A program made the translations under genes and the position numbers. A stretch of 64,000 nt of DNA from Microlunatus capsulatus. GTDB lineage: Bacteria; Actinomycetota; Actinomycetes; Propionibacteriales; Propionibacteriaceae. The stretch is from contig NZ_JAGIOB010000001.1 in the NCBI RefSeq assembly GCF_017876495.1, forward strand, positions 2,232,001-2,296,000, in the 5' to 3' direction. The notes beneath the pieces are model-generated. The model was not told where the DNA came from, made no database searches, and saw nothing but the letters and a program-made list of their open reading frames with translations. The first letter of the stretch is position 1, and each line of letters opens with the position of its first letter. Shown in pieces: positions 51,716 to 60,642 of this stretch.

Positions 51716-53155
51716 TTGCCCCGCCGGCTGAGGTCGTGGCTGCGCGGCTTCCCGCTCCAGCGCCGCGTCTTCCTCCTGACCACGCTGGCCGTGGCCGTCG
51801 CGGTGGCCGCGACCGGCCTGGCCGCTTTCGTCACGCTGCGCGTCTCGCTCTACAACGCCCTCGACGACGAGCTCATCGAGGTGGCCAGCACGCTGGCCGT
51901 GCCAGTCGCGCAGGACATCACCCGGCTGGGCGGGCTCACCGAGAGCGCGCTGCGGGCCGGTGACGTCAGCGTCGCCGCCCAGCGCGCCGACGGCCAGCAG
52001 TTCTACGTGCCCGACGAGCGGGAGCACCTCGTGCTCACCGCCGACGAGCTGGCGGTCGCCCGGCTGAACCGGGGTGCGTCCGCGCGCACCGGTGTCGCGA
52101 CCGACGGCGAGCAGTACCGGATCGTCGCCGTCCCCATCACCCAGCTGGGCAACTACGCGCTGGTCCTCGGCCGGCCGCTGCAGCCGACGAACAACACCCT
52201 GCGCTCGGTCTCGCTGGTGCTGGTGATCTTCGGCGCGCTGGGCGTCGGCGTGGCCGCGGTGGTGGGGGCGACCGTCGCGCGCTCCAGCCTGCGTCCGGTC
52301 CGCCAGCTCTCGGCCGCCGTCGAGCACGTGACGGCGACCGACGACCTGGAGCCCATCACCATCGCCGCCAGCGGCGACCTGGCCCTGCTGGCCGACAGCT
52401 TCAACGCGATGCTCACCTCGCTGGCCTCCTCCCGCGAGCGGCAGCGCCAGCTGATCGCCGACGCGGGCCACGAGCTGCGCACCCCGCTCACCAGCCTGCG
52501 CACCAACATCGAGCTGCTGACGGCCGACGCCAGCACCGGCATGCTCAAGCCGGCCGACCGGACCGAGATCCTCGCCGACGTCAACGCCCAGCTGGCCGAG
52601 TTCACCAGCCTCATCGGCGACCTCGTCCAGCTCGCCCGCGAGGACGGGGTGGCCGCCTCGCCGGAGCCGATCGACCTCCGCGACGTCATCCGCTCGGCCC
52701 TGGACCGGGTCCGCCGCCGCGCTCACGGCGTCGACTTCGACGTCGAGCTCAACCCCTACTACGTCGTCGGCGAGGCCGACACCCTGGAGCGGGCGTTCAC
52801 CAACCTGCTCGACAACGCCGTCAAGTGGAGCCCGGCGGGGGGCACCGTGCGGGTGCAGCTGGAGGGCGGCCGGTTCCGGGTGGCCGACCAGGGGCCCGGC
52901 ATCGACGAGGCCGACCTGCCCTTCGTCTTCGACCGCTTCTTCCGCGCCGAGACCGCCCGGAACACCCCCGGCACCGGGCTCGGGCTCTCGATCGTCGCGC
53001 AGGCGGTCGACCGGCACGGCGGCTGGGTGCGGGCCAGCCGGTCGGCCCAGGGCGGGGCCGAGTTCACCGTCCAGCTGCCCGGCGCGACGACGCTGGAGGC
53101 GCTGGCCGAGCGGCCGCCGTCGGTCCCCTCGGCCCTGCCCGCCCGGCGTCCCTGA
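51716..53155 (+). CDS. HAMP-domain sensor histidine kinase, MprB-like
   Basis: 479 residues from a TTG start supported by GGAGGGG at good spacing; no earlier in-frame start exists after the preceding stop. Two membrane helices (about 17-40 and 165-190) flank an extracytoplasmic sensor domain. A HAMP domain (LRPVRQLSAAVEHVTATDDL) follows, then HisKA with phospho-His in ADAGHELRTPLTSLR. The ATPase domain has NLLDNAVKWSP, DQGPGI, FRAE and GTGLGLSIV. Pairs with the MprA-like regulator; probably senses envelope stress. Confidence 0.93.
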   Translation: MPRRLRSWLRGFPLQRRVFLLTTLAVAVAVAATGLAAFVTLRVSLYNALDDELIEVASTLAVPVAQDITRLGGLTESALRAGDVSVAAQRADGQQFYVPDEREHLVLTADELAVARLNRGASARTGVATDGEQYRIVAVPITQLGNYALVLGRPLQPTNNTLRSVSLVLVIFGALGVGVAAVVGATVARSSLRPVRQLSAAVEHVTATDDLEPITIAASGDLALLADSFNAMLTSLASSRERQRQLIADAGHELRTPLTSLRTNIELLTADASTGMLKPADRTEILADVNAQLAEFTSLIGDLVQLAREDGVAASPEPIDLRDVIRSALDRVRRRAHGVDFDVELNPYYVVGEADTLERAFTNLLDNAVKWSPAGGTVRVQLEGGRFRVADQGPGIDEADLPFVFDRFFRAETARNTPGTGLGLSIVAQAVDRHGGWVRASRSAQGGAEFTVQLPGATTLEALAERPPSVPSALPARRP

Positions 53156-53433
53156 CGGCCCCGGGACCGCCCGGCCCGACGGCGCGGAGCCCGCACCGGG
53201 GTCCGACCCATCCGATCGCCCGACGGCCCCGAACAGGGCTCAGAGCGCAAGGGTTCGGGGGAACGCCGGCCGGCAGATCCACCTCCCGCACCTGCTCACG
53301 TGACCAGTGGTTCGTGCCGACGTCGTCAGAACGCGTCCGTGCACGCACTCCTGCCCTCTTTGCGTGCTCCGCGCACCGAGAGCGCCGCCGGCCACGCTCC
53401 CACGGAGCTCCACCCTCAGTCAGAGGAGCACGC

Positions 53434-54375
53434 ATGTTCGGAAAAGATGTCGTCGTCGACATGATCAACCGCAGTGCCGAGAACGAGGCGGACCGTCGCA
53501 ACTTCCTGCGCACCGCCGGTCTCGCCGGGCTCGGCGTCGTCGGCGCCACCGCCCTGTCCGGGACGGGTGCGCTGTCCGCCTCCGCCGCTCCCGCGGCGGC
53601 CGCGGCGCCCAGCGACGGCGCCGTCCTCAACTTCGCCCTGAACCTCGAGTACCTCGAGGCGGAGTTCTACCTGCACGCCTACTACGGCTGGGGCGTCCCG
53701 AGCGCGCTGACCGGGGGCAAGGGCACCCGCGGTGGCGTCACCGGCGGCCGGAAGGTGGCCTTCAAGAGCAAGGCGATCGCCCAGTACGCCAAGGAGATCG
53801 CCGAGGACGAGCTCAACCACGTCACGTTCCTGCGCCGTGCGCTGGGCTCGGCGGCCGTGGCGCGTCCGAAGATCGACCTGAAGAGCAGCTTCACGGCGGC
53901 GGCCCGCGCGGCCGGCCTGATCAGCGCGAAGCAGACCTTCGACCCGTTCGCCAACGAGAACAACTTCCTGCTCGCGGCGTTCATCTTCGAGGACGTCGGC
54001 GTCACCGCCTACAAGGGTGCCGCCCCGCTCATCGACAACAAGGACTACCTGGAGGCCGCGGCCGGCATCCTGGCCGTCGAGGCCTACCACGCCGGCATCG
54101 TCCGCACGTCGCTCTACGCCAAGGGCCTCTACGCCGCGGCGCAGAAGATCTCCGACGCGCGCGACAGCCTGGACGGCCCGAAGAACATCGACCAGGGCAT
54201 CGGCCGCAAGAAGAGCGGCAACCTGGTGCCGACCGACGCCAACAGCATCGTCTACTCCCGGACCCCCGGCCAGGTGCTGAACGTCGTCTACCTCAACCCC
54301 GCCAAGGTGAGCAAGGGCGGGTTCTTCCCGTCCGGGCTCAACGGCGAGGTCAAGACCAGCGACGACAACAGCTGA
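53434..54375 (+). CDS. Tat-exported ferritin-like protein (desiccation-related type)
   Basis: 313 residues. A twin-arginine-like signal (DRRNFLRTAGLAGLGVVGATAL, residues about 20-45, with Ala-rich cleavage region) precedes a four-helix ferritin-like domain. Candidate metal ligands: Glu in NLEYLEAEFYLHA, EDELNHVTFLRRAL, FIFEDVGVTAYKGAA and AVEAYHAGIVRTSLY. This matches the ferritin_2/desiccation-related family first known from resurrection plants and common in Deinococcus and Geodermatophilaceae. It probably acts outside the membrane on iron or oxidants. AGAGGAG precedes the ATG, a terminator hairpin follows, and the gene is monocistronic. Confidence 0.9.
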   Translation: MFGKDVVVDMINRSAENEADRRNFLRTAGLAGLGVVGATALSGTGALSASAAPAAAAAPSDGAVLNFALNLEYLEAEFYLHAYYGWGVPSALTGGKGTRGGVTGGRKVAFKSKAIAQYAKEIAEDELNHVTFLRRALGSAAVARPKIDLKSSFTAAARAAGLISAKQTFDPFANENNFLLAAFIFEDVGVTAYKGAAPLIDNKDYLEAAAGILAVEAYHAGIVRTSLYAKGLYAAAQKISDARDSLDGPKNIDQGIGRKKSGNLVPTDANSIVYSRTPGQVLNVVYLNPAKVSKGGFFPSGLNGEVKTSDDNS

Positions 54376-54384
54376 TCCGACGGG

Positions 54385-54421
54385 CGGCCGGCGGTCACCT
54401 CACCGAGGTGGCCGCCGGCCG
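54385..54421 (+). terminator. Strong terminator hairpin after the ferritin-like gene
   Basis: 17-bp arms, CGGCCGGCGGTCACCTC and GAGGTGGCCGCCGGCCG, differing at one position, with a 3-nt loop. It starts about 10 nt after the stop codon and is followed by TCCTGTTCC. Confidence 0.8.
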
Positions 54422-54493
54422 TCCTGTTCCTCCCACCGCCCCGCGGGGTAGCGGTGGCACGATGAGACCGACCACCGGGAGAGGGCCGAGGAG

Positions 54494-55729
54494 ATGACGC
54501 TGCTGACGAGGCCGCCGCGGCCCGACGCGGGCACCCTGCTCAACCGCACCAAACTCCTCGGACCCGCGTTCGTCGCCGCCGTCGCCTACGTCGACCCCGG
54601 CAACGTCGCCACCAACACCACCGCCGGAGCCACCTACCAGTACCTCCTCCTCTGGGTCCTGGTCGGCGCCACCCTGATGGCCGGACTCATCCAGTACCTC
54701 TCCGCCAAGGTCGGCTGGCTCACCGGCCAGTCCCTGCCCGCCCTCGTCGGCCAGCGCACCCGACGCCGCACCCGCCTCGCCTACTGGGCCCAGGCCGAGC
54801 TCGTCGCCGTCGCCACCGACATCGCCGAAGTCGTCGGCGGCGCCCTGGCCCTCCAGCTCCTCTTCGACCTGCCCCTGGTCGCCGGCGCCGTGGTCACCGT
54901 CAGCGTGTCCACCGCCCTGCTCTACGTCCAGCGCCACGGCCAACCCAGCTTCGAGAAGGTCATCACCGCCCTGCTGGCCGTGGTCACCGTCGGGTTCCTC
55001 GCCGGCCTCGTCGTCGACCCCCCCGACCCCGCTCAGGCTGCGGCCGGGCTGGTGCCGCGGCTGGCGGGGACCGACTCCGCCCTGCTCGCCGTCGGGATGC
55101 TCGGCGCCACCGTCATGCCGCACGCCGTCTACCTCCACTCCGCCCTCGTCCGCGACCGCCACGGCCGCGCCGACCCCGGCAACGCCCGCGGAGTCCTCGG
55201 CGCCGTCAAAGCCGACGTCATCCTCGCCATGGTCGTCGCCGGCAGCGTCAACATCGGCATGCTCCTCCTCTCCGGCAGCTCACTGTTCGGGCTCCAGCTG
55301 GACGGGCTCACCGAGGTCCACACCGCGATCAGCACCGGCCTCGGCCCGGTCGTCGCGATCCTGTTCGCGCTCGCCCTGCTCGCCTCCGGGCTGGCCTCCA
55401 CCTCGGTCGGCGGCTACGCCGGCACCGTCATCATGGACGGGCTGCTGCACCGGCGGATCCCGCTGCTCTGGCGCCGGTTGGCCACCGCCATCCCCGCCCT
55501 GGTCCTCCTCGGACTGGGCGCGGACCCCACCCGGCTGCTGATCCTGTCCCAGGTCGTCCTCTCCTTCGGGATCCCCTTCGCCCTCATCCCGCTGGTCCGG
55601 ATCGCCCGCGACCCCAAGCTCATGGCCCTCGTCCCCACCCGCCCGGCCACCATCGCCATCACCTGGGCCGTCGTCGCCGCCATCGTCGCCCTCAACGCCC
55701 TCCTCCTCGTCCTCCTCATCACCGGCTGA
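54494..55729 (+). CDS. mntH: Nramp-family divalent metal transporter (Mn2+/Fe2+)
   Basis: 411 residues with 11 predicted helices. The metal-site motifs are DPGNVATN in helix 1 and MPHAVYLHS in helix 6. The signature helix-1/2 region continues with GLIQYLSAKVGWLTGQSLP. Imports Mn2+ or Fe2+ with protons. It sits beside the ferritin-like gene, so iron and manganese handling are adjacent. Codon choice is unlike its neighbours (CTC over CTG for Leu, plus GGA, CGA and GAA codons), suggesting acquisition from another actinobacterium. A 54-nt palindrome follows 27 bp after the stop. Confidence 0.93.
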   Translation: MTLLTRPPRPDAGTLLNRTKLLGPAFVAAVAYVDPGNVATNTTAGATYQYLLLWVLVGATLMAGLIQYLSAKVGWLTGQSLPALVGQRTRRRTRLAYWAQAELVAVATDIAEVVGGALALQLLFDLPLVAGAVVTVSVSTALLYVQRHGQPSFEKVITALLAVVTVGFLAGLVVDPPDPAQAAAGLVPRLAGTDSALLAVGMLGATVMPHAVYLHSALVRDRHGRADPGNARGVLGAVKADVILAMVVAGSVNIGMLLLSGSSLFGLQLDGLTEVHTAISTGLGPVVAILFALALLASGLASTSVGGYAGTVIMDGLLHRRIPLLWRRLATAIPALVLLGLGADPTRLLILSQVVLSFGIPFALIPLVRIARDPKLMALVPTRPATIAITWAVVAAIVALNALLLVLLITG

Positions 55730-55756
55730 GGCGGCACCCAGGGGTCACCTCTGGCG

Positions 55757-55810
55757 CCGACGTGTCAGACGTGGTGGCGGTCCTAGCCGACACCACCTCT
55801 GACAACTCGG
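55757..55810. repeat. 54-nt palindromic element, copy C (convergent junction)
   Basis: Outer arms CCGACGTGTCAGA and TCTGACAACTCGG, inner arms GTGGTG and CACCAC. It lies between the convergent Nramp and glycosylase genes. Inner arms differ entirely from copies A and B yet still pair, which argues that the fold is selected. Confidence 0.9.
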
Positions 55811-55823
55811 CAGAGGGCGAGCC

Positions 55824-56780
55824 TCAGGAGCGGCCGCGGGTCGCGTACGGGGTGTGCGTGGGCAGCGTCATCCGCGGGGCCCGGCGGGGACGGCGGGCGA
55901 CGCCGCCCATCAGCCCCAGCAGCGCCTGCACCCGGAACCGGTGCCCGCGGTAGGGCTCCAGCAGCTCGGTGGCCGCGTCGTCGTCCAGCACCTCCCCGGT
56001 CAGGGCGTAGGTGATGTTCTTGCCCACGTGGTAGTCGCCGATGCTCCACGCGTCCGCGTCGCCGTGCGCCCGCTGGCGCACCTCCGCCGAGGTCCACGGG
56101 CCGACGCCGGGCAGGCTGCGCAGCGCCCGGTCGGCCTCCGCCGAGCCCAGGGCCAGCGTCCGCTCCAGCGCGACGGCGCGGGCCGCCGTCCGGACCAGCG
56201 TCCGGCTCCGGCGCTCCTCCACCCCGGCGGCGAGGAAGGTCCAGCTGGGCACCCGGGCCCAGACCTGCGGGGTGGGCGGCACCCGCATGCCGAAGGCGGC
56301 CGACGCGGGGTCGGTCGCCGGGCCGGGGGCGGGCTCGCCGAACTCGCTGACCAGCAGGTGCCAGGCGCGGAACGCCTCTTTGCCGGTGACGACCTGCTCG
56401 AGGCACGCCGGGGCCATCGCCTCGTAGACGGCGTCGGAGCGCCCGACGCGGTAGTGCCCGTAGCGGCGGACTGCCTCGACCAGGACGGGGTGCACCGGCT
56501 CGAACCCGGCGACGTCGTCCTCCTCGCCCACCAGCCGCGGCAGGTGGTCCAGCACCCAGGCGGCGCCGTCTCCCCAGGCGCGAGCGGCGACCTCGCCGCC
56601 GCCGGCCACGAGCTTGAGCAGTGCGGGCCCCTCGGGGGTGCGCGTGGTCCGCAGGTGGATGTCGCCCAGCACCCGGTGCGTCGGGTCGCCGGCACCGCGC
56701 CGGTGCAGGCCCAGCACCGGCGCCAGCAGCACCGGCCGGTCGACGACGAGCCGCCGGGTCAGCCCGGCCGCCGCGCTCAC
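55824..56780 (-). CDS. AlkA-type DNA-3-methyladenine glycosylase
   Basis: 318 residues. The helix-hairpin-helix/Gly-Pro-Asp module is LRSLPGVGPWTSAEVRQRAHGDADAWSIGDYHVGKN, with catalytic Asp in SIGDYHV. The N-terminal part (TTRTPEGPALLKLV) fits the beta domain of AlkA-like enzymes. Excises alkylated purines in base excision repair. The GTG start overlaps the acetyltransferase stop by four bases. Confidence 0.88.
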   Translation of the reverse strand: MSAAAGLTRRLVVDRPVLLAPVLGLHRRGAGDPTHRVLGDIHLRTTRTPEGPALLKLVAGGGEVAARAWGDGAAWVLDHLPRLVGEEDDVAGFEPVHPVLVEAVRRYGHYRVGRSDAVYEAMAPACLEQVVTGKEAFRAWHLLVSEFGEPAPGPATDPASAAFGMRVPPTPQVWARVPSWTFLAAGVEERRSRTLVRTAARAVALERTLALGSAEADRALRSLPGVGPWTSAEVRQRAHGDADAWSIGDYHVGKNITYALTGEVLDDDAATELLEPYRGHRFRVQALLGLMGGVARRPRRAPRMTLPTHTPYATRGRS

Positions 56781-57250
56781 GCCGCCCCCGGCCGGCGGAC
56801 CGACCAGTCCCCGGAGAGCCGGCGCCGGAACCCGTTGGCCCGCAGCACGCCCTGGGAGGCCGCGTTGTCCTCGTCGGTGCCGGCCAGCACCTCGGCGGCG
56901 CCGTCACGCCAGGCGAGCGCCAGCAGCTGCGCGACCGCGCGGGTGGCCACCCCCTGGCCGCGCAGCGCGGGCACGACGGCGTAGCCGATCTCGACCACCA
57001 CCGGGCCGGTCGCCGCGGGCGGGCCGTGGAAGCCGACGTCGCCGACGACCCGGCCGTCGACGCGGATCTCGTGCACCCACCAGCGCGGCAGCCCGTCCAG
57101 CGTGCCCATGGCGCCGTGCGCCCCCAGCAGCATCGTCAGCGCGTCGACGGTGTCGGGCTGCGGGTAGTCGGGGTGCCAGCGCGCGGCATCGGCAGCCGTC
57201 GCGGCCTCACCCGCGACCAGCCGGCGGGCCGCGTCGACCGGCCACGGCAC
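56777..57250 (-). CDS. GNAT-family N-acetyltransferase
   Basis: 157 residues. The acetyl-CoA-binding pattern appears in VVEIGYAVVPALRGQGVATRAVAQLL (RGQGVA) followed by TDEDNAASQGVLRANGFRRR. The start is set at the GTG at 57250 (PWPVDAARRLVAGEA); the frame is open further but has no start codon near it and no conserved sequence. Substrate unknown. Coupled to the DNA glycosylase gene by a four-base overlap. Confidence 0.85.
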   Translation of the reverse strand: MPWPVDAARRLVAGEAATAADAARWHPDYPQPDTVDALTMLLGAHGAMGTLDGLPRWWVHEIRVDGRVVGDVGFHGPPAATGPVVVEIGYAVVPALRGQGVATRAVAQLLALAWRDGAAEVLAGTDEDNAASQGVLRANGFRRRLSGDWSVRRPGAA

Positions 57251-57472
57251 CAGCGTGACGGGGACCGTCGTCGGGCGGCCCGGCCGCGGATCGCTCGCGG
57301 CGGGGCCGGGCGCAGGCCGCGGGGGGTCACGGGGATCTCGGCTAGATTGTGAGCCGCTCGCGTCGGCGGCGGGTCCGCCCCCGGTGGGGCGGGGGCGCCC
57401 GGGACGGCGTGGCCGGACGGGCGGGGACCCAGCCGGCGGAGCACTCACGACGACCAAGACTAGGCGGAGAAC

Positions 57473-59224
57473 GTGGCCCACACCCATTCCCGACCGGCGC
57501 GCCCGGGGGGCGGGCAGCTCGCCCTGGTGGACGCCGACGAGCTGCGGCGGCACCGGCGCGCCCTGCGGATGCTCGTGGTGGTGCTGATCCCGCTGGCGGT
57601 GTGGACCCTGGTCGGCCTGATCGCGCTCTGGCCGGGCGACATCTCCGAGCAGGTCAACTCCGACGTCGCGGGCTACAGCGTCCCCGGCGTCACCTACCCG
57701 ACCGCGCGGATCACCGCCGTCGAGCAGATCTCCTGCGAGGGCCTGTCGGGCTCGACGCCCGGGATCGACGACAGCCGGTGCGCCAACATCACCGCCCAGC
57801 TCCTCGAGGGCGACGACGAGGGCCTGTCCGCCACCGTCCCGCTGACCGACGCCCTCTACTCCTCCGGTGTCGAGGTGGGCCAGAAGATCAAGCTCATCCG
57901 CATCCCCCCGGCCGACGGCCAGCCGTCGCAGTTCCAGTTCTCCGACTTCGAGCGCCGCACCCCGCTGGTGCTGCTCACCCTGGCCTTCGTCGCCGTGGTC
58001 GTCGCCGTCGCCCGCTGGCGCGGCTTCGCCTCGCTGGTGGGTCTGGGCTTCGCCGGGTTCATCCTCGTGAAGTTCATGTTCCCGGCGCTGGTCGCGGGCG
58101 AGAACCCGATCCTCATCGGGCTGATCGGCTCCTCGGCCATCATGTTCGTCGTCCTCTACGCCGCCCACGGGTTCAGCGCGCGGACGACGACCGCCCTGGT
58201 GGGCACGCTGTTCGGGCTCATCCTCATCGCCCTGCTGGGCTGGGGCGCGACGCGCTGGGCGCACCTGACCGGGGTCGCCGCCGAGGACGACTACGTCCTC
58301 GCCGCGGCCGCGCCCAACCTGTCGCTGACGTCGGTGGTGATGTGCGGCATCATCCTGGCCGGCCTCGGCGTGCTCAACGACGTGACCATCACCCAGGCGT
58401 CCGCGGTCTGGGAGCTGGCGGACGGACAGGACCCCGACGGCGAGGGCCGCAGCCAGCGCCGTCTGTTCTCCCGGGCCATGCGGATCGGCCGCGACCACAT
58501 CGCCTCGACCATCTACACCATCGCCTTCGCCACGGCCGGCGCCTCGCTCTCGGTGCTGCTGCTGATCGCGGTCTACAACCGCCCCCTGCTCCAGGTGCTG
58601 CAGACCGAGCAGTTCGCCGGCGAGGTCATCCGCACCCTCGTCGGCTCCATCGGCCTGGTGCTCGCGGTGCCGCTCACCACCGCCGTCGGCGTCGCCGTGG
58701 TCCGGGCCAGCGACCGCGGCAGCAGCCTCGGCGCCGGCCGCCGCCGCGACCGCGTCGAGGAGTTCGAGGACCTCGAGCCGGTGCCCGCCGCCGACCGCAC
58801 CCGCGACCGCGCGGACGAGGGGGACGACGCCTCCGACGACCCCGCCGCCGAGCGCCCGGGACGCGACCGCGCGGAGCGGGACGGGGCGGGACGCGACCGG
58901 TCGGCCGCGGACGGCGCGGGGCCGACGACCGCCGGTACCGCGGACGTGCCCGCGACCCCGGCGCCCGCTCCCACCCCGTCCGCCAGCACCCGGTCCGCCA
59001 GCACCCCGTCCGGCAGCACGCCATCCCGCGGCGACGGCAGCGGCGCCGCGCGCGACGACGCCCCGGCCGCCGGGACCGGTGCCCCCGCGGCCCGCAGCGA
59101 GGCCGAGACCGAGGCCAGATGGCGGCGCTGGCGGCGGCAGAAGCCGGAGGACGACTTCGGCTTCTCCGATCTCCGCGACCCCGACGAGAAGGGCGCCGGA
59201 CCCGGCGGCCGGCCGGGTCGCTGA
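57473..59224 (+). CDS. YibE/F-family membrane protein
   Basis: 583 residues: one N-terminal helix, an extracytoplasmic domain of about 120 residues (YSVPGVTYPTARITAVEQ), then about seven helices (about 160-415) with the family stretch VLYAAHGFSARTTTALVGTL and LAGLGVLNDVTITQASAVWEL. The C-terminal 160 residues are charged and low in complexity, with three 15-bp repeats at 58975-59019. YibE/F proteins are widespread and uncharacterised; a transport role has been suggested. GTG start; TAGGCG lies 6 nt upstream. Confidence 0.88.
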   Translation: MAHTHSRPARPGGGQLALVDADELRRHRRALRMLVVVLIPLAVWTLVGLIALWPGDISEQVNSDVAGYSVPGVTYPTARITAVEQISCEGLSGSTPGIDDSRCANITAQLLEGDDEGLSATVPLTDALYSSGVEVGQKIKLIRIPPADGQPSQFQFSDFERRTPLVLLTLAFVAVVVAVARWRGFASLVGLGFAGFILVKFMFPALVAGENPILIGLIGSSAIMFVVLYAAHGFSARTTTALVGTLFGLILIALLGWGATRWAHLTGVAAEDDYVLAAAAPNLSLTSVVMCGIILAGLGVLNDVTITQASAVWELADGQDPDGEGRSQRRLFSRAMRIGRDHIASTIYTIAFATAGASLSVLLLIAVYNRPLLQVLQTEQFAGEVIRTLVGSIGLVLAVPLTTAVGVAVVRASDRGSSLGAGRRRDRVEEFEDLEPVPAADRTRDRADEGDDASDDPAAERPGRDRAERDGAGRDRSAADGAGPTTAGTADVPATPAPAPTPSASTRSASTPSGSTPSRGDGSGAARDDAPAAGTGAPAARSEAETEARWRRWRRQKPEDDFGFSDLRDPDEKGAGPGGRPGR

Positions 59225-59226
59225 GA

Positions 59227-60261
59227 GTGCGCGCCGTCGTCTACGACGCCGTGGGCGCGGTCCCCGTGCTGCGCGACGTGCCGGCGCCGGACTGCCCGCC
59301 CGACGGCGTCGTGGTCGACGTCGCCGCCACCGGCGTCTGCCGCTCCGACTGGCACGCCTGGCGGGGCCACGACCCCGTCGCCCTGCCGCACGTCCCCGGG
59401 CACGAGCTGGCCGGCACGGTGGCGGCCGTCGGCCCGGCGGTGACCCGGTTCGCCGTCGGCGACCGGGTGACGACCCCCTTCGTCAACGGCTGCGGCCGCT
59501 GCGCCACCTGCCGGGACGGGAACCCGCAGGTCTGCCCCGACCAGACCCAGCCCGGCTTCACCGGCCCCGGCTCGTTCGCCGAGCAGGTGGCCCTGCACGC
59601 CGCCGACACCAACCTCGTCCGGCTGCCCGACGCCGTCGGCTTCGTCGAGGCCGCGGCGCTCGGCTGCCGCTTCGCCACCGCCTACCGGGCCCTCACCGCG
59701 CACGCCCGCCTGCAGCCCGGCCAGTGGCTCGCGGTGCACGGCTGCGGCGGGGTCGGGCTCTCCGCCGTCGCCATCGCCGTCGCCCTCGGCGCCCGGGTGG
59801 TGGCCGTCGACCTGTCCGCCGACGCGCTCGAGCGGGCCTCGCGGCTGGGGGCGGAGGTCGTCGTCCGCTCGGCCGACCCCGTCGCCGCCGTCCGGGAGGC
59901 CACCGGGGGCGGCGCGCACGCCTCCGTCGACGCGCTGGGCTCCCCCGCCACCGCCGCGGCCTCGGTCGCCAGCCTGCGCCGGCGCGGCCGGCACGTCCAG
60001 GTCGGGCTGCTGCTGGACCCGGCCGGGACGGCCCTGCCGATGGACCTCGTGGTGGCCCACGAGCTGGAGCTCTACGGGTCCCACGGGCTGGCCGCCGCGG
60101 ACTACCCGCCGATGCTCGCCCTGGTCGCCTCGGGCGCCGTCTCGCTGTCCGCCCTGGTGGGCGCCGTGATCAGCCTGGACGAGGCGCCGGCCGCGCTGAT
60201 GGCCATGGACCGGCTCAGCGGGGGCACCGGCGGCCTGACGGTGGTCGCCCTCAGCGGCTGA
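59227..60261 (+). CDS. Zinc-dependent alcohol dehydrogenase
   Basis: 344 residues, medium-chain dehydrogenase. Catalytic-zinc residues in ATGVCRSDWHAW and PGHELAGTV; structural-zinc Cys in NGCGRCATCRDGNPQVC. The nucleotide fold is AVHGCGGVGLSAVAIAV. It resembles the TDH/sorbitol or IMP-type alcohol dehydrogenases; the substrate is not evident. GTG start only two bases after the YibE/F stop. Confidence 0.9.
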   Translation: MRAVVYDAVGAVPVLRDVPAPDCPPDGVVVDVAATGVCRSDWHAWRGHDPVALPHVPGHELAGTVAAVGPAVTRFAVGDRVTTPFVNGCGRCATCRDGNPQVCPDQTQPGFTGPGSFAEQVALHAADTNLVRLPDAVGFVEAAALGCRFATAYRALTAHARLQPGQWLAVHGCGGVGLSAVAIAVALGARVVAVDLSADALERASRLGAEVVVRSADPVAAVREATGGGAHASVDALGSPATAAASVASLRRRGRHVQVGLLLDPAGTALPMDLVVAHELELYGSHGLAAADYPPMLALVASGAVSLSALVGAVISLDEAPAALMAMDRLSGGTGGLTVVALSG

Positions 60262-60284
60262 CGGGGCGGCGGTATTTTCGGGTC

Positions 60285-60635
60285 ATGTCCCTACCCAGCG
60301 CATCCGACCCGACCGATCCCGGCGCCAACCTCTCCGGCGCCTCCGACCCCGGCGCCGCCGACGAGGCCGCGTTCTCCGAGGACGTCCTCGAGCCCGAGGA
60401 CGACCCGGGCCTGCACCACGTCCGCAGCGAGGGCCGCGGCATGCCCCTGCACCCCGACGACGACGCGCTCGAGGCCGCCGTCGAGCGGGACCGGGTGGCG
60501 GCGGGCCTCGCCGACTACGCCCCCGTCGACGTCCCGCCGGCCACCGACCCGCTGCCCGAGGGCACCGACCCGGCCGTCGACCTGGCCCAGCGCGGCCTGC
60601 TCGGCGACACCGCGGTCGACGACGGCGAGGACTGA
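60285..60635 (+). CDS. Small acidic, probably disordered protein
   Basis: 116 residues, very rich in Asp, Glu, Pro and Ala (FSEDVLEPEDDPGLHHVRSE, LPEGTDPAVDLAQRGLLGD), with no membrane segment or known motif. Family not recognised. TATTTT ends 6 nt before the ATG, an unusually A/T-rich leaderless -10 box in this genome. A strong palindrome follows the stop. Confidence 0.7.
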   Translation: MSLPSASDPTDPGANLSGASDPGAADEAAFSEDVLEPEDDPGLHHVRSEGRGMPLHPDDDALEAAVERDRVAAGLADYAPVDVPPATDPLPEGTDPAVDLAQRGLLGDTAVDDGED

Positions 60636-60642
60636 CCGCCGC

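Noticed and set aside
53227-53260. CCCCGAAC/GTTCGGGG inverted repeat after the MprB-like kinase
   Set aside because: Loop of 18 nt and short arms; a terminator is possible but support is too weak for an entry.
58975-59019. Three 15-bp tandem repeats in the YibE/F gene
   Set aside because: Encode a Ser/Thr/Pro-rich disordered tail; ordinary slippage in low-complexity sequence.
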